DNA from: Cystobasidium ongulense
Lineage: Eukaryota > Basidiomycota > Cystobasidiomycetes > Cystobasidiales > Cystobasidiaceae
Assembly (NCBI GenBank): GCA_022835595.1
Contig: BQUP01000001.1
Location: 2,542,001-2,606,000 of the forward strand
Reading direction: 5' to 3'
Length of the DNA: 64,000 bases
Shown: positions 11,946 through 24,100 of the stretch, piece after piece
How the letters are laid out: every line of letters starts with the position of its first letter
Position numbering within the stretch: position 1 is the stretch's first letter
Translations under genes and position numbers: made by a program
Notes under the pieces: model-generated
What the model was told of the DNA's origin: nothing
What the model saw: only the letters and a program-made list of their open reading frames with translations
Databases searched by the model: none

Positions 11946-13563
11946 TAATTGACAAGGCGCCAAGCCAGGTGCGTGAGAGGCTAGCAAAAGATTCAACGGA
12001 TCGAACATGACGAGTCAATTCGAAATGACTACAGATAATTTAGACCGTTACGGTACAGACCCTGTCACTCTCCCTTCACATGGAACACTTCAAGTCACGT
12101 CTTGTATTGTATTCTGGAAATGAGCCTCAGGCCGCGGTTGGGACAACTTCTACTGGGGCTACTCCATTCGACGAGCAGTTGGGGACCTTAGGAGTACGAA
12201 ATCGAAGCGTATTTATATAACTGCTCAAGTCGTCTTCCTGCGACGTTCGTCCTGAAGCAAGAGTCAGCGCCAGTTTTGCGCACGTTGGGGTTCCTCGGTG
12301 CCTACGCTTGCCTTTGGCCATTTTCCAACCAGCGTGATTGTACAAGCGCTGATGCAGTCTATACTACTGACCTTTAAGCATAGCTGAACCCCTGTACGGT
12401 ACTTGTGAGTTCTCAGACCTGTCGTCGGAAACTTATATTTGCACTCTTAGAGTGCAAGTTTCCCCAAATTGCACTTCTACCACTATTTCCGAAGTGCATG
12501 TTTTCTACATTGTGATTGATGCAGCACTCCAAGGATAATGGATACGCACTCTTTCAAGCTCAAGTGTAGACTGGGCGACCGTATTGCGTTGCTACCTCCA
12601 GAATCTTCCCCACTTGTGGCAACATCCTTTGAGCCAGGTGACTGTGGGTGCATCAGAAGACCTTGGCAATGCCGAAACGAAACTTCGAGGATATATAAAT
12701 CGACGTCTGCCAATAGGAGAACCAGGACAAGCAACAAGTAATTATGGTAGAAGGGTGCGCTCTTGTAACGAGCGAATACTAATGAGCAAGATCTTAAACA
12801 CCTATGACAATCGGCCTTTGCCCTACAAGATCTCTGGAGTACAGGATGAATGTCATAATACGCCAGCAAATGCAGTGTAATTTCGACCGTCTGCAAGCGA
12901 CACAAGTTCATTATCGTCTACCGAAACAGATAGTATAATGGCAAAGGATGGGAAGAGATGCCCGCCAATTTCGAGCAAGTTCAAGACTTCCTATCTGTAA
13001 TTGAGGTGCGTATGTCATGCCGAGGCTTTAGACTCATCTCACCTGGACTACGGCATCAACCCCTGCAGGAACTGCGACTGGGCCTCCTTACACGAAGCCT
13101 CTCGTTCAGAGAACATATGGATGAATCTGGACGTCTGTCTTGGGAATTCGAGCAGATGTTTCTAATGAGGAGTGATTTTACGCCTTGATATATAGCGTAT
13201 GCAACTTATCTCTTGGCTTGACGAAATTATGGAATGTGCGATGTCCTTATGCTGTGATAAGTAATTCTACCGCTGGCCACTTTAGTTTCGAATTTCCGAA
13301 ACACAACAAACAGGCTATACAAGGACAGCAGGATCTACTTGTAGCTGACTAGTGCATACTTCACGCTTCTAATCGTTGGCATGAGCGACATCCGATTCTT
13401 ATAGGTTGGTCTGCTCGCCACACCTGCGAAGACATCACTCAAAGGCTCCAACCGAATTGTGAACGAAAGCTCACCCTTTTCTTCTTACCAATTTAGTGAA
13501 CAACGGGACATACTTGGCTAATAAGATGCTTTCACGGAATTCGAGGCAACATGGGAAATGTTG

Positions 13564-13608
13564 AAGTGCGCGCTCCAGCGCGCGCAGCGCGCGCTGAGTT
13601 CTGCACTT
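13564..13608. repeat. GC-rich perfect hairpin
   Basis: An inner inverted repeat, CAGCGCGCGC (13576-13585) and GCGCGCGCTG (13587-13596), is separated by one base. Outer arms AAGTGC (13564-13569) and GCACTT (13603-13608) are also complementary. It stands out in otherwise AT-balanced non-coding DNA. It could form a cruciform or be a protein-binding palindrome; nothing indicates a transcribed RNA gene. Confidence 0.7.
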
Positions 13609-14190
13609 GAACGCATAATCCAGAGTCGTATATCGAACCGAATAAGCCCGAAGCTTCTGGTACAGCTGAACAAGATTCTGATACTAACAAGTGTCCAGGC
13701 TTCTGACAACCAAGACCTAGTCGCTTACGGTGGGAATTGTAGGTGTTCTACCATAGGTGCGCCGCGCTGCGCCGGGTCTGCGGCACCGTGCCAAAGTGTG
13801 CTACCCACATGACTTTCATATATTTCCAAACATCCACGATTCAGTACACATGGCTATGACAGTGTTCGGCATCTCTAAGTACAAACATCTCACACTCAAT
13901 GCCCTAACATCCGACCTTTCAGGCTCGCAATGCAGCAAGATACGTGGTCGCTCCGCATAGCAATTAAATACGCTGGAGCAAATGGATAAGCCAACAAACC
14001 AGATTCCATCCAAGAAGAAGAATCGTGTTATATAGCTAATAGAAGCTACATAATCAGTGCAATTGACCCAGTATTTCTCTCAGTTGAGAGCGGTACGTTT
14101 CGAGCGCGATATGGAGTATAGTTTCAGGTCCGAGACCCATGATACATTATAAGCTACAAGATGCACTGCGCGCACAAAAGAAGTCACGAG

Positions 14191-15237
14191 TCACGAAGGG
14201 AAGATGATACTGAGACCGTTGTACTTCACGTATCCTGTGACTATGGCCAAGCTCGTCAAAGCACTTGGCAAGTCGAGCTGCACAATTGACCAAATCCAAA
14301 TACTCCCGAGTATCGGACAGCGACGCATAACTGTAGGGAGAGATCGACAGAGTCAGTTATGTTTGTTGAAGTACGCTAAGCAGAAAGTATCGTCACCTTG
14401 CAAATAGCCAGCTTTGTTCACAATATGAATCATGTAAGAACCGCCGGCAGCTGACCAAGCGAAGAGAAACAGTCTTGTAAGATAGCTTGATGGGTATTTT
14501 GCTGTGAAGTAAATCACAAAGCCTAGTGCTGCAGTTCAGGAAGATTTGGCTTAGATCATACGTATCTCCGGAGCCAACTGTAGTCAGGCATACCTGGCAA
14601 TACATTCATCGCGCGACCAAGCTCTTCCCGGTACCCCCGGTCTTGACCGTACTGCGCGTGTATCATGAGGTCCCTGTGGTATGGAGCGATGTATCAGCCC
14701 ACCTTGCAATACAGTATGTCTATGCAATGTGTAATGTGGCGACAAAAGGCAGTAGACGCACAAACAAAGCCAGAGAGTCGAGAACACGACCATCCAAAGT
14801 ATTATCCTGAATGTCTCGTCTTCCTCGATATTCGCTAATGTGAGCGGTACAAGAGTGTTGTCGCTGCTTGCCAGCCTTGCCAGTTGCGGCTGTGGTCGCG
14901 ACTCGTCGGCGTCGATTAGCTCGACCAGCTTCCTCGGTGCAATCTTGCTTGCGGTGGAAGCGAACACGACTTGCTCCCGGTCGTCCTGGTCATCTTCAGC
15001 AGATTCTTCTAACTCTTCAAATCGACCGTCCTGCAGGTCCGCTGGCTGCGCTGTCACGAAAGAGTCGGAGTTATTGCCTGCGGAGGTCCCAGCGGCTTCG
15101 CCCATGATGCCTGTTTCTCGAATTATACGATACATCTCCTCTTCTGACATGGCCAAATCCTCTTCTTGTTCCATCGTGTCGTCTAGCGCCGTCAGCTTGC
15201 TCTTCTGCTTGCTGGCTTGACTCTTGCTGCGAGCCAT
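14191..15237 (-). CDS. DUF7719-like fungal membrane protein
   Basis: Exons are 15237-14762, 14673-14594, 14528-14397 and 14330-14191, giving 275 residues. An acidic soluble N-terminus of about 145 residues precedes four hydrophobic segments (FRIILWMVVFSTLWLCLDL, LGFVIYFTAKYP, LFLFAWSAAGGSYMIHIVN, WIWSIVQLDLPSALTSLAIV). The pattern DLMIHAQYG ... NKAGYLQVMRRCPILGSIWIW ... VTGYVKYNGL matches my memory of the fungal family DUF7719 (VMKxxPxLGTLWxW), whose function is unknown. Its place in the ER or another endomembrane is inference. Alternative start: an ATG three codons upstream (15246). Confidence 0.75.
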
Positions 15238-15446
15238 CGTTATCAAGACAGCTCGTGACCAGCTTTATGCTTGGATAAAAGCAAAGGTGGCAAAGTCTAC
15301 GAAGGCCGAACATACGCGGTAACGCGATTTACTGTATAAGGAGCATTACTGTAATAAAAACGAATTAATGTGATCATGCTGTACTATAGTTCGGTTTACA
15401 ACACATGTTTGCTAAACTGTAAAGCTGCGACTGGCCACCGAGCAAA

Positions 15447-17744
15447 CTAATTACGCATCAATGCATTCACAACATGACTGACTTTCATAGCGCGAAGGTC
15501 GGTGTATGTCTGACCAGTACCAATGAAGACGATCGGCTGGCCAGTGACATAGGTCATGCTAAGCGCTGCTCCAACCTACAGAAAGTGTTGTTCAGTGAGA
15601 GTAATCGGAATACAGCCGTACCATTGTTAGCTAGCCTCACCTTGTCATCAATGATGTCCATCTTTGTCAAGATCATACCGTCGATACCTCTTGCTTTTGC
15701 GTTACTGACGCCCGAAAAGTCCTTCAAAGATCGATTGAACTTGGTAAGCTGGTCAACAGCCTCATTGCCCGTAACCGCCTCGCCGACGAAGAAGATCTTG
15801 TCTGGCTGGTTTACAGAAACGAGCTATACGCAAGAGGTTATTCAGTTGGAGTGAGGCACATGCTGCATAGCAAGCCAGCCTACCTTTGCAAGCGCTCGCA
15901 TCAGAGGCTCATTGTCTTGCATGCGGCCTGCAGTGTCGACAAGTACCACATCAAAGCCATTTGAAGCCGCTGTCGAACACAAAAACACTAGTCAGCAATG
16001 CTTTCCCACAACCAATCAGTTGAGGGTATGTCTCACCATAGCCGATAGCATCTTTAGCGATACCAGCAGCGTCCTTGCCGTATCCCCTCTCGTATAATTC
16101 CACTCTTGCCTCTCCAGTCGCCTCCGCTTCTTGCAGCAGCTTTAACTTCGACAAGTTACGTACATGCACACGAAGCTGCTCCACCGCTCCTGAACGGAAG
16201 GTATCGCAAGCAGCGATGAGGACGCGGTGCTTGTTTTGAAGCAGCCAGAATGCCACTTTCGATAGGTTTGTAGATTTACCAACTCCATTGACCCCTACAA
16301 AGGTGATAACATACGGCTTGCGACTCTCGCCGTTTAGGCCGCTGCCTGCGCCTGACGATTGTCGTTTGCGAGAGATTTCAAGTAGAATATCCGTAGATGT
16401 CTTGGAAGTCAATACTCGGGTAAGGGACTCTTCAAGAGCTCGTCGGACTTCTGCTTTCACTCCTCCGTCACCAAAGCCAGATGTCTTTTTGCCTATTAGA
16501 CTTTGTCCCACACTGTCGCAGATCTGGTCTGCGATATCTCTAGCGACATTCTTGTTCATCAAATGTTCTCGCATAGCGTTCAGAACAGGTTTGAGGTCCT
16601 CGGCCGTGAGGATTTTACTTGCGAAGCCTGCGCTCGTGCTTAATTTGGAGAAGAAGCTTGAGAAGCCAGACTTGGGTTGATCATCGGCCTTTGTCTTTGT
16701 CGATAGCTTGGACGCCGTCAATGAAGCGAGGATGCCGTCTTCTTCCTCATCGCCCGCGCCATCGTTGTAGTCTGCCACTTCGTATAATCCATCTTCATCT
16801 CTTTTGCCTAAACCTCTTTCGTCAACAAGCATATCTAGATTGGCTTCTTCTAGATCTGCCGCGAGGTCTTGCGAGGAATAGTCTAGAGCAGCAACATCTT
16901 TGTCGTTGACTTTTCCATTGTCGTCCCATTTGCGTGCAAGCTTGGAAGGTGTATTCGAGCGCTTTGCGAGAGCTTCAGAACTGTGGCGCAGGTCAGTGTG
17001 CCATCCACATTGCCAAGATAAGGCAAATAAAGCTTACTCTGACGCTTCGCTTGCAGAACTAGCTCCACCCTTCGACTTCTTCCCACCGGCTCCTCTAGGA
17101 CTCGGCGACAATCTGCCTTTATTTCTCGCTTTGAGAGCAGCAATGTTCCTCGCTATCGCTTCAGCGTCTGTACCAGCTTTCGGCGACAAGGTTGGACTAG
17201 TCGCCGAGTCCTTCTCATCTATAGAGCCGGATGAATGCGCGCCCTTGGTTCTGTGGGAGTCCTGCAGAGAAGCCTTGTTGCCTTGCTTCCTGCCCTGACG
17301 AGCGGCTTCGTCCTCGAGCTCTTTGACTAGCCTCGAAACAATTGTATCCCAGCCCTTCCACAGCTTTGACCAATTTCCGTCTTCAGGAAGCTCTACACCG
17401 ACTGTATTGCCACTCGTTATCTTCCGGGCAAGGTCACCGTAGGTATCGCAGAATAGAGCCTTCATGCTGTCTAGGAGCTTCTCGAGGTAGGTGAGGTGGA
17501 GGATTCGCGGCCAGACGACGACAAAGATGAGTCCAAGGTCATTGGCCAGAGTCCACATGAGAGACTGTGCATCTTTGTCGTATCTATTTGTATCTCCATC
17601 CTGCGTCGTCCCACTGCTGCTCAGAAGCACTTCTTGTACGAGAGAGTTGAGTGGCTGGGCTGAACCGCTCGACGAGGATGCGGTGTAGCTCTTGGTCCAT
17701 AGAATGAGGCCCGATGTATGCGAGATACTAAGACCATCTAGCAT
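15447..17744 (-). CDS. SRP101: Signal recognition particle receptor, alpha subunit
   Basis: This is the GTPase that docks SRP-ribosome complexes at the ER membrane. Exons are 17744-17038, 16980-16037, 15969-15884, 15823-15641 and 15575-15447, giving 682 residues. The N-terminal longin-like SRX domain ([18 protein letters not shown]...) binds the beta subunit. A charged disordered linker leads to the NG domain, with G1 GVNGVGKST near residue 470, [13 protein letters not shown]3 DTAGR, G4 TKMD and the closing [10 protein letters not shown]. The frame is continuous upstream of the chosen ATG, but MLDGL is the family start. All catalytic motifs are intact. The gene is divergent from the orphan at 17797, with only 52 bp between start codons. 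Confidence 0.97.
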
Positions 17745-17796
17745 CCTTGTGATAACGAAGCGCAACTAAGCGCTGTTTGCTGATTGACGTGCTGGA

Positions 17797-18081
17797 ATGC
17801 AGGGTAGAGAGACGCTCTTCACCAGCAAGCCGATAGCCGCAACAAGTGTGGCGGTTATGGAAGATACGCCTCCAGGCAAACTCTTACGAATGAGTTGCGG
17901 CGATAGCGCAAACGTGAGTTCAACCGTTCTGAGGTACACTGAATTGGAGCAGCTCCTTGCCACTTATGCCCTGTCTAATTGTTCGTAACTTGTACAGGAC
18001 CCCTCGGTCTGGGTAAACGAAATACTACTCGGGTACAGAAAGTGTCGGAACATATCATTACTTCTAGAAAGAAATCTCTGA
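17797..18081 (+). CDS. Orphan 66-residue protein, two exons
   Basis: Exons are 17797-17913 and 17998-18081. The donor is a canonical GTGAGT, a GTCTAAT branch-like site precedes the acceptor TGTACAG, and the exons join in frame. The product runs MQGRETLFTSKPIAATSVAV ... DPSVWVNEILLGYRKCRN ... LLLERNL and has no signal peptide or membrane helix. It fits exactly between the SRP101 start (52 bp away) and the SEC7 stop (25 bp away). I do not recognise it. It could be a small subunit of a larger complex or a chance frame; clean splice sites and tight spacing favour a real gene. Confidence 0.5.
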
Positions 18082-18106
18082 ATCGTATGCATATCGAAGA
18101 TCTGGC

Positions 18107-21100
18107 CTAAGCTGCTACTTCTAATTCTTCATCCTCATCTACTTCGCTGCCTACAACAGATCCTTCGGGAATCTGGAATATGTTCAGTGCCAGTCCTACT
18201 CGATGAAATACTGGGAAAACTGGGTGTCAGCAGATACGACAAACCCTTGACTAATTCTATTGGCCACTCACCACTTCTCACGCTATCGCGGATTTCCTGA
18301 GTCATGTCGCGAGCCATAAGGTCGACGGCAAGAGGATAGATAACGGCAACATGTGCTTGTAAGGTAGCATCGTCCCACGAGCATATGCCTTGTAGAACTT
18401 CAGCAACAACGGGTGTCCAGGCTGAAATGTTGCGCGATTGACTTTCCGCGTCCAGCGCGATATACCCTTCTAGAATGTCTATGCCCAGTCTGAAATGGAA
18501 GGAACACTTAGCACTCCATTATTAGCAGCAAGGAAGTACACCTGCACTCACGGTAAGAAGGCATCAATGGTCTCTTGTCGTTTAGCTACGTGATCCGGCC
18601 TTGTATCAGAGTGCATGCGCAGCAGCACGTTGACGAGTGTGGCTGCTGAGCTCGATTCTTGCTTAAGTAGGTTCGGTAGTTGCTTCATGAAGCCGACCTT
18701 CCATAATGCAAGGCGGAGATCTTTGTCTGCATTGAAGCGCTTGGCGAAACGGTACGAGTGATCAAGTTCAGCCATGAGGCGCAAGAGATCTGCAGGGGGT
18801 ATGGTGGCATAGACCTCTTCGTTTTGCAAGAGATCATGCGCTGTTTCTATGAGAAGTAGCTGGAGCACGCATTTCACTATGATCTGTCGGAAAATGCGTC
18901 GTCGCTCGGAAAAGCCTAGTGGCCTGGTAGCTCGCGAAGGATCGACCGAAGCTGGCGCCGATGTGTCAGGCAGAGGCGTAGGATGCACGAATCCATTACC
19001 GTTTGCTAAAAGATTTTTTTTTTTTAATCAGTATATGCTATCATCCAGCTAATGACTATCCTCACCTTGTGAATTCTCCGGGTCGGGTGTATCGGGATCG
19101 AGGGGTACCCGTAGATTTTCGTCGAAAAGCTGTGTAGCCGTTGTAGTCTGGAACAGCTGCACAAAGGTAGTGACAATCTTCTCCCATAGTTCTGGGGTGA
19201 GCTTATGTACGTTCTTCTCCAGCAATTGCTGTAAACATGACGTTCCAATTCGGGCGAGCGTGTCGTTCTCTGCGGAGAAATCACATCAATCCAATACCCG
19301 CTGGTCCGCGCTTAAACAAGCTCACCTTGGCATATGCACTCGACTAGTAGCGCAAGCAGCGGATCAAGCATGCGAATAAGCACATCGAAGTAGTACGTGA
19401 AAAGATCGACCAGATCTCGTAAAGCTTGAATCATCGTAGTCGAAAACCACACGCTCATTTCCTCATGCGTGCTTAAGCGGGACACATCGGAGCGCGATCT
19501 TAGGACCGCGAATATCGGGAAGAGCACTTCTTTGCATACGCTATCCCAAAACTCCGTTGGGAAGCTGTGCCCGTATCTCTTCAGGGTGTCAAACAGGTAG
19601 TCCAATGCACTAAAGGTATGTTGTCAATTTTCTTGCACATCAGTGACAGTCAGGCAATCGCAAACTTACCGTTTGCGGACCTCGAGGTCCTCGCCGTTCA
19701 TGATGATGTCGTAGAAGCCGAAGAGGACAGGGAACCAGAAGCGAGTCATCGCATCGTCGACATTTCCCTCGTTGTCTGATTTTGGAGGGGGACCGCTATC
19801 GGTAACGGGACACTCAGGGCTTCGAAGCATCTGTGGGATGAGACCTCGCAGCATTTCAATAGCATGCAAGCTGATCTTTTGGTATTTGCTAATCTTGCAG
19901 AAATCGGTGATGCAGACCGCTAGATCCGCAAATGATCCATAGACCACAATAAGTGAGAACTGGTTTTTGTATAATTCCTTGACGATGTCGAATGCTTGAT
20001 TTGCGACTCGCTCTGTAGGATGTAGGGAATGGCAAGGTGAGTTCTCTGCGGCTTTGAGCCTATACTAAGAAAGTTACCCACCTGTCTGCACTCTGGACGC
20101 CGCACAGAATACGCCAAACATGGTTCGCCAGCCGGATCGCAGATTGTGTACCCTAGCTTGTATCATCTGCTGCATGCAAGAAAGGATCATGTCTCGGGCA
20201 TCCGGGTTGTTATTGTGTACCATTGCATATTCAAAAGGCTTCAAGAAGTCTTTCTGGAAATTGAAGTTTTGTAGTTCCTGCTTCTCCAGGAATCGCATGG
20301 CAAGCTGCCTTAGCGAGTCCAGCGCCAGAAAGCTGACATTTGCATTCGTATGGCAACAGACCTGATGACAGAGATATCAGATGCAAGCAGATGACGGCAG
20401 TGCGCGCAAGCTATCGTACCTGATTGAAATGATCTCCGAGTATTGCCCACATTTGGGACCACTCCAACCTGATACGGTTCATATTGTAGTAGGCAATCTC
20501 CACCAGCTTCTGCAAACAAAAGACTCGCGGATGCTCTGCAAGACCAGATGACTGTATTTCTTCCCATGATATCTCGCTGAGGGCGCGAACAAAGTCCACG
20601 ATTGCCGTCTGTGGGATGGACATCAGCATATGTACTCACAGTAACAACACGGCACTTACTCCGGATAATGTACTGCTCATTGAGAAGACGCGATCGGCTG
20701 CATTTGTAATCTGCGCTGAAAGCGTCTCTAGGGCAACTTCCTCTGTCGGTCTGCCAGACTTCGGCTTGGCCGCACTTGCTCGAGTGGAGGTTACACTACT
20801 GCACATTAATAGGACATCAGGGCAATGGTAAGTACACACAAAAAGAGCTTGAACTTACTGTTTTCGACCAAATTCAGGCAGAGCTCCAGAATCGACTCCT
20901 CGTGCAACAAGTTGAAAACGCTCCAGCTGACTGACGCAGACGATTACCTCCCTCCACGATGACTTGAAGTAATTGCCGTTGATGGCAGCGACCTCCAACA
21001 GACACCGGATCGCATCGACGTTCTTAGGTCGCATTGCGCTGAAATCGTTGAGAAGCGTGTACTTATGCAAGGTCGAGACAAATGCATTTCGCTCAAGTTC

Positions 21101-24100
21101 AAGATCGAAAAGGCAAACGATCTTAATAGCTTGTCTGAAGCCATCTAGACTTCGCTCCACTACTTGCGAATCATCCGATTCTTGTAGAGGTCCAGAAATG
21201 CCCGCAAGAAGAGGCATCCAGACGACCTCGAACATGGGTCGGACATGCTCCACGTGGCTGGCACTGAAGAAGATATCTCCAGCTGTTTTCTGAGTACCTC
21301 TTCTTTGCGACTTGACCATTGTTCGGAACATGGCCTCGGTCTTTGTAGCCATTCCCTCGGACTGCGCAACGTATGCTTCTCGCTGCAGATCTCGACCAAC
21401 GTAGGATAGCGCGCCTGCTAAGCCAGTTGCTGGGGATGAAACACCCGCAACGCCTTCGTGTTCGTCTTTCATCTTAATCTCGTTCGAAACAATCTCGTCG
21501 TAAATGTCCGACAGAAGCTCATCTGGTAAATCTTTGCCATTGTTGATGCCACGATTATTCTTGAGAAATTCCGCCTTCGTCATTCTGTTTTTCTTTATCT
21601 GAGGCGAATGCGCATCCGTGTTGAGCATAATTGTCGCAAAAGCTAATATGTAAGCAGTGTCTGAAAGGTGACATGGTCAGCCTACGAAGGGAGAGCGCTA
21701 TCTGGCTGCAAAACAACGTACCTGCATCTGCGAAAACACCTGGGTTTTGAGCAATATATCTCTCGGCAAACTTGAGCATGTATCGATCAATTTTTTGCGC
21801 TTCACCGGGTAAGCGGAAGGACTGGAGAAACGTTCTGAGAGCGTCGGTGAATTGCATGTGGTGGAAGTCCATCAGGTCAACAAATGCGTGCATCGTAGCA
21901 ACGTTCTCCGGGTCACTGTAGTGTCAAGCATCAAGATCTGCGGCAATGCGCCGTGGGCGGTTGCTAAACTTACGCTTCGCCCAGGTACTCTCCTATCATA
22001 GCTTTACTCAGTCCATCGGAGGCCGACAGTAGGAAGTGAGCAACGTCTCTAGGCTGTTTACTTCGAATGAACCCATGCTCGATGAGGAATTGTATGCCCT
22101 GCAGGATTGTGTGTCAGCGATGATGGTTCTCCGACTTCATTTCGTAATACATACCCGTTTTGGCTTGTAGTTGAATTTCTTGATACCTTCGATGAGAGTC
22201 GTCTTTCGCAACTTGGCTGTTTCGAACCGACCCGGATCATCAAATGTCTCTATTGTTGGCAGTGACGGCGTCGATCCGTTCGCAGCCATATTGTCCCGGC
22301 TTAAGTCCCCTGATCTGTCACCGTCATCTTCGCTATTCCTTGACGTACTGCCACCCATCGGAGAGTCCATGCCTGATTCTTGTAGAGCTGTCGTCGACGA
22401 GGAATTGGGCAGATTAGCAAGTGCAGCAGGCGCTGGTCGACCAGCCCATGCTACTAGCGAGTGAAGGACAGATACCAAACAATCGAGACTCTGTCGCTTG
22501 AGCTGAGTTTCAATGGTGTGATTGGCGTTGGCGAGTGGCTGACCGAAATATGGAACCGTTACTTCCGGCGTAGAGGTCGCTGATGTGGTAGGCACAGGCG
22601 GCAAGTAGGGCATAACCATTGTCCAGCTCGCAGCACTCGCAGCATTGCTATCAAGTTCTTTACCATCCTTGCCTTCTTTAGGATGATAGGCTGGTGTGAC
22701 CGTAGTGAACTGAGTCGTACTGACACGCGAGATAATGTTCACCAAGCGTTCATAGAGGTTATCCAGCGATGACCGATCACAATCGTAATTGATGTATAGT
22801 TCGACCAGGGCTTGGGGATCCAAGCACAGTCGCCCAAATATGCTGAGCAGAACAGCTTTCTGACGTAAAGAAGAGTTCCTCATCTCCAGGATGGGCAAGA
22901 AAATCTCGTTCATGAGGACTTCGATCTCTTTCTATAGACCAAAACGATGGTAAGCGCATGTATCACAGGAACCCCGGGCACGGCCTACCTTCAACTTCGT
23001 CCGGAGTCCATGTATGCAGCGCCAAAAGATTTCGCAACTGAGTTCAAAAACACTCAATACAGAACTGACTGCATTGCGGCTGAGACATAGCAAGAGGTAT
23101 TGCTTGACGGTTTGAAGAAGTGATTGGAACTCTTTTGCATTTGCAGAGTATATAACGACGTTGGGATCGTTGAAGAGGTGCATATGAGACTGAAGGATGG
23201 AGAGAATGAGATGTAGCGAGAGAAGCTTTGATCGCATAGCATGAGACTTCATGTCGCGTTCACTGAGGTGATTGAAGCAAGGTCAGCTGTATTCTCGCAA
23301 AAAATGAGAAATTCGATTGCAACGCACCTTTCGACACCTAAAGGCTTCATTCCAAGCTTGCAAAGAGCCCGGAAAACGAGATAAGCATCCTTTGTATGTA
23401 GTTCATTCAAACTGAAGAAGGGCTGTTGTGCATCTAGGCCAGGCGTTTTCAGACCATCTAGCGCCTCCTTGCTCTCCATAGCGGACAAACGAGCAAAATT
23501 TGGTCTTTCGCCCCCAAGATACATCAGTCCTCTAATTGAGCCGGCAGTGTCGTTAATTGCAACTTACAAGCTGAGCGATCCTCTCTGTGATGAGGTCTGC
23601 GCAGACTGATCTTCCGCTTCTGCATCTTCCGTGCGGGTTACGGCAATATCAGGCGCTCCATTCTGGCTTTGAGATTCCGGAGGGTTCTCATCTGCTTCCC
23701 TGCCGGTATCTGACACTGGATCTGCTTCGGTATCTTCTTGTATCGGCCGAACAGTATCTGTACTGCGACGAGACTCTTCACCGTTCTGGTCCCTATTCCG
23801 CTCAATGTCTGTAGTTTCCTCGTTCTCCGTGCGCAACTCAGCGGCGCCATTCATGCCATGCAGATGCCCAGTGGATGCTCCATCGACAGGCGTAGCAGTA
23901 CCCATGCGGGAGTTTGACCGACTCATAGACATCCTAGGAGACGCAAGGGAAGCCGCTGCGCTGGCAGCAAGCTTTGCGTCTGGGCGTACTCGGTTGAACA
24001 CGCTACCGACAATTTGGTTCAGCGCACCTTGCGCGACCATTTGATTTGTGGGGCTTTTAGAGAGAAGAAAGATGTTATAGACTGTACGTACGGCTTTGAG

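Larger units (their letters stand above)
10087..14190. other. Gene-free 4.1 kb block with decayed repeats
   Basis: No open frame here carries recognisable protein features, and frames are short on both strands. The block holds two clear diverged copies of a sequence about 1,006 bp apart (annotated separately), weaker traces of a third copy near 13.2-14.0 kb, and a GC-rich hairpin near 13.58 kb. It begins only 26 bp beyond the Rieske start codon, so the Rieske promoter must lie in its left edge. I see no terminal repeats, target-site duplications or transposase-like frames, so I do not call it a mobile element. Confidence 0.6.

Noticed and set aside
10087-14190. Transposon or LTR element in the gene-free block
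   Set aside because: No terminal repeats, target-site duplications, or transposase, integrase or reverse-transcriptase-like peptides were found on either strand.
17766-17963. Minus-strand frame upstream of SRP101
   Set aside because: It is separated from SRP101 by an in-frame stop and is the antisense of the better supported spliced orphan at 17797-18081.
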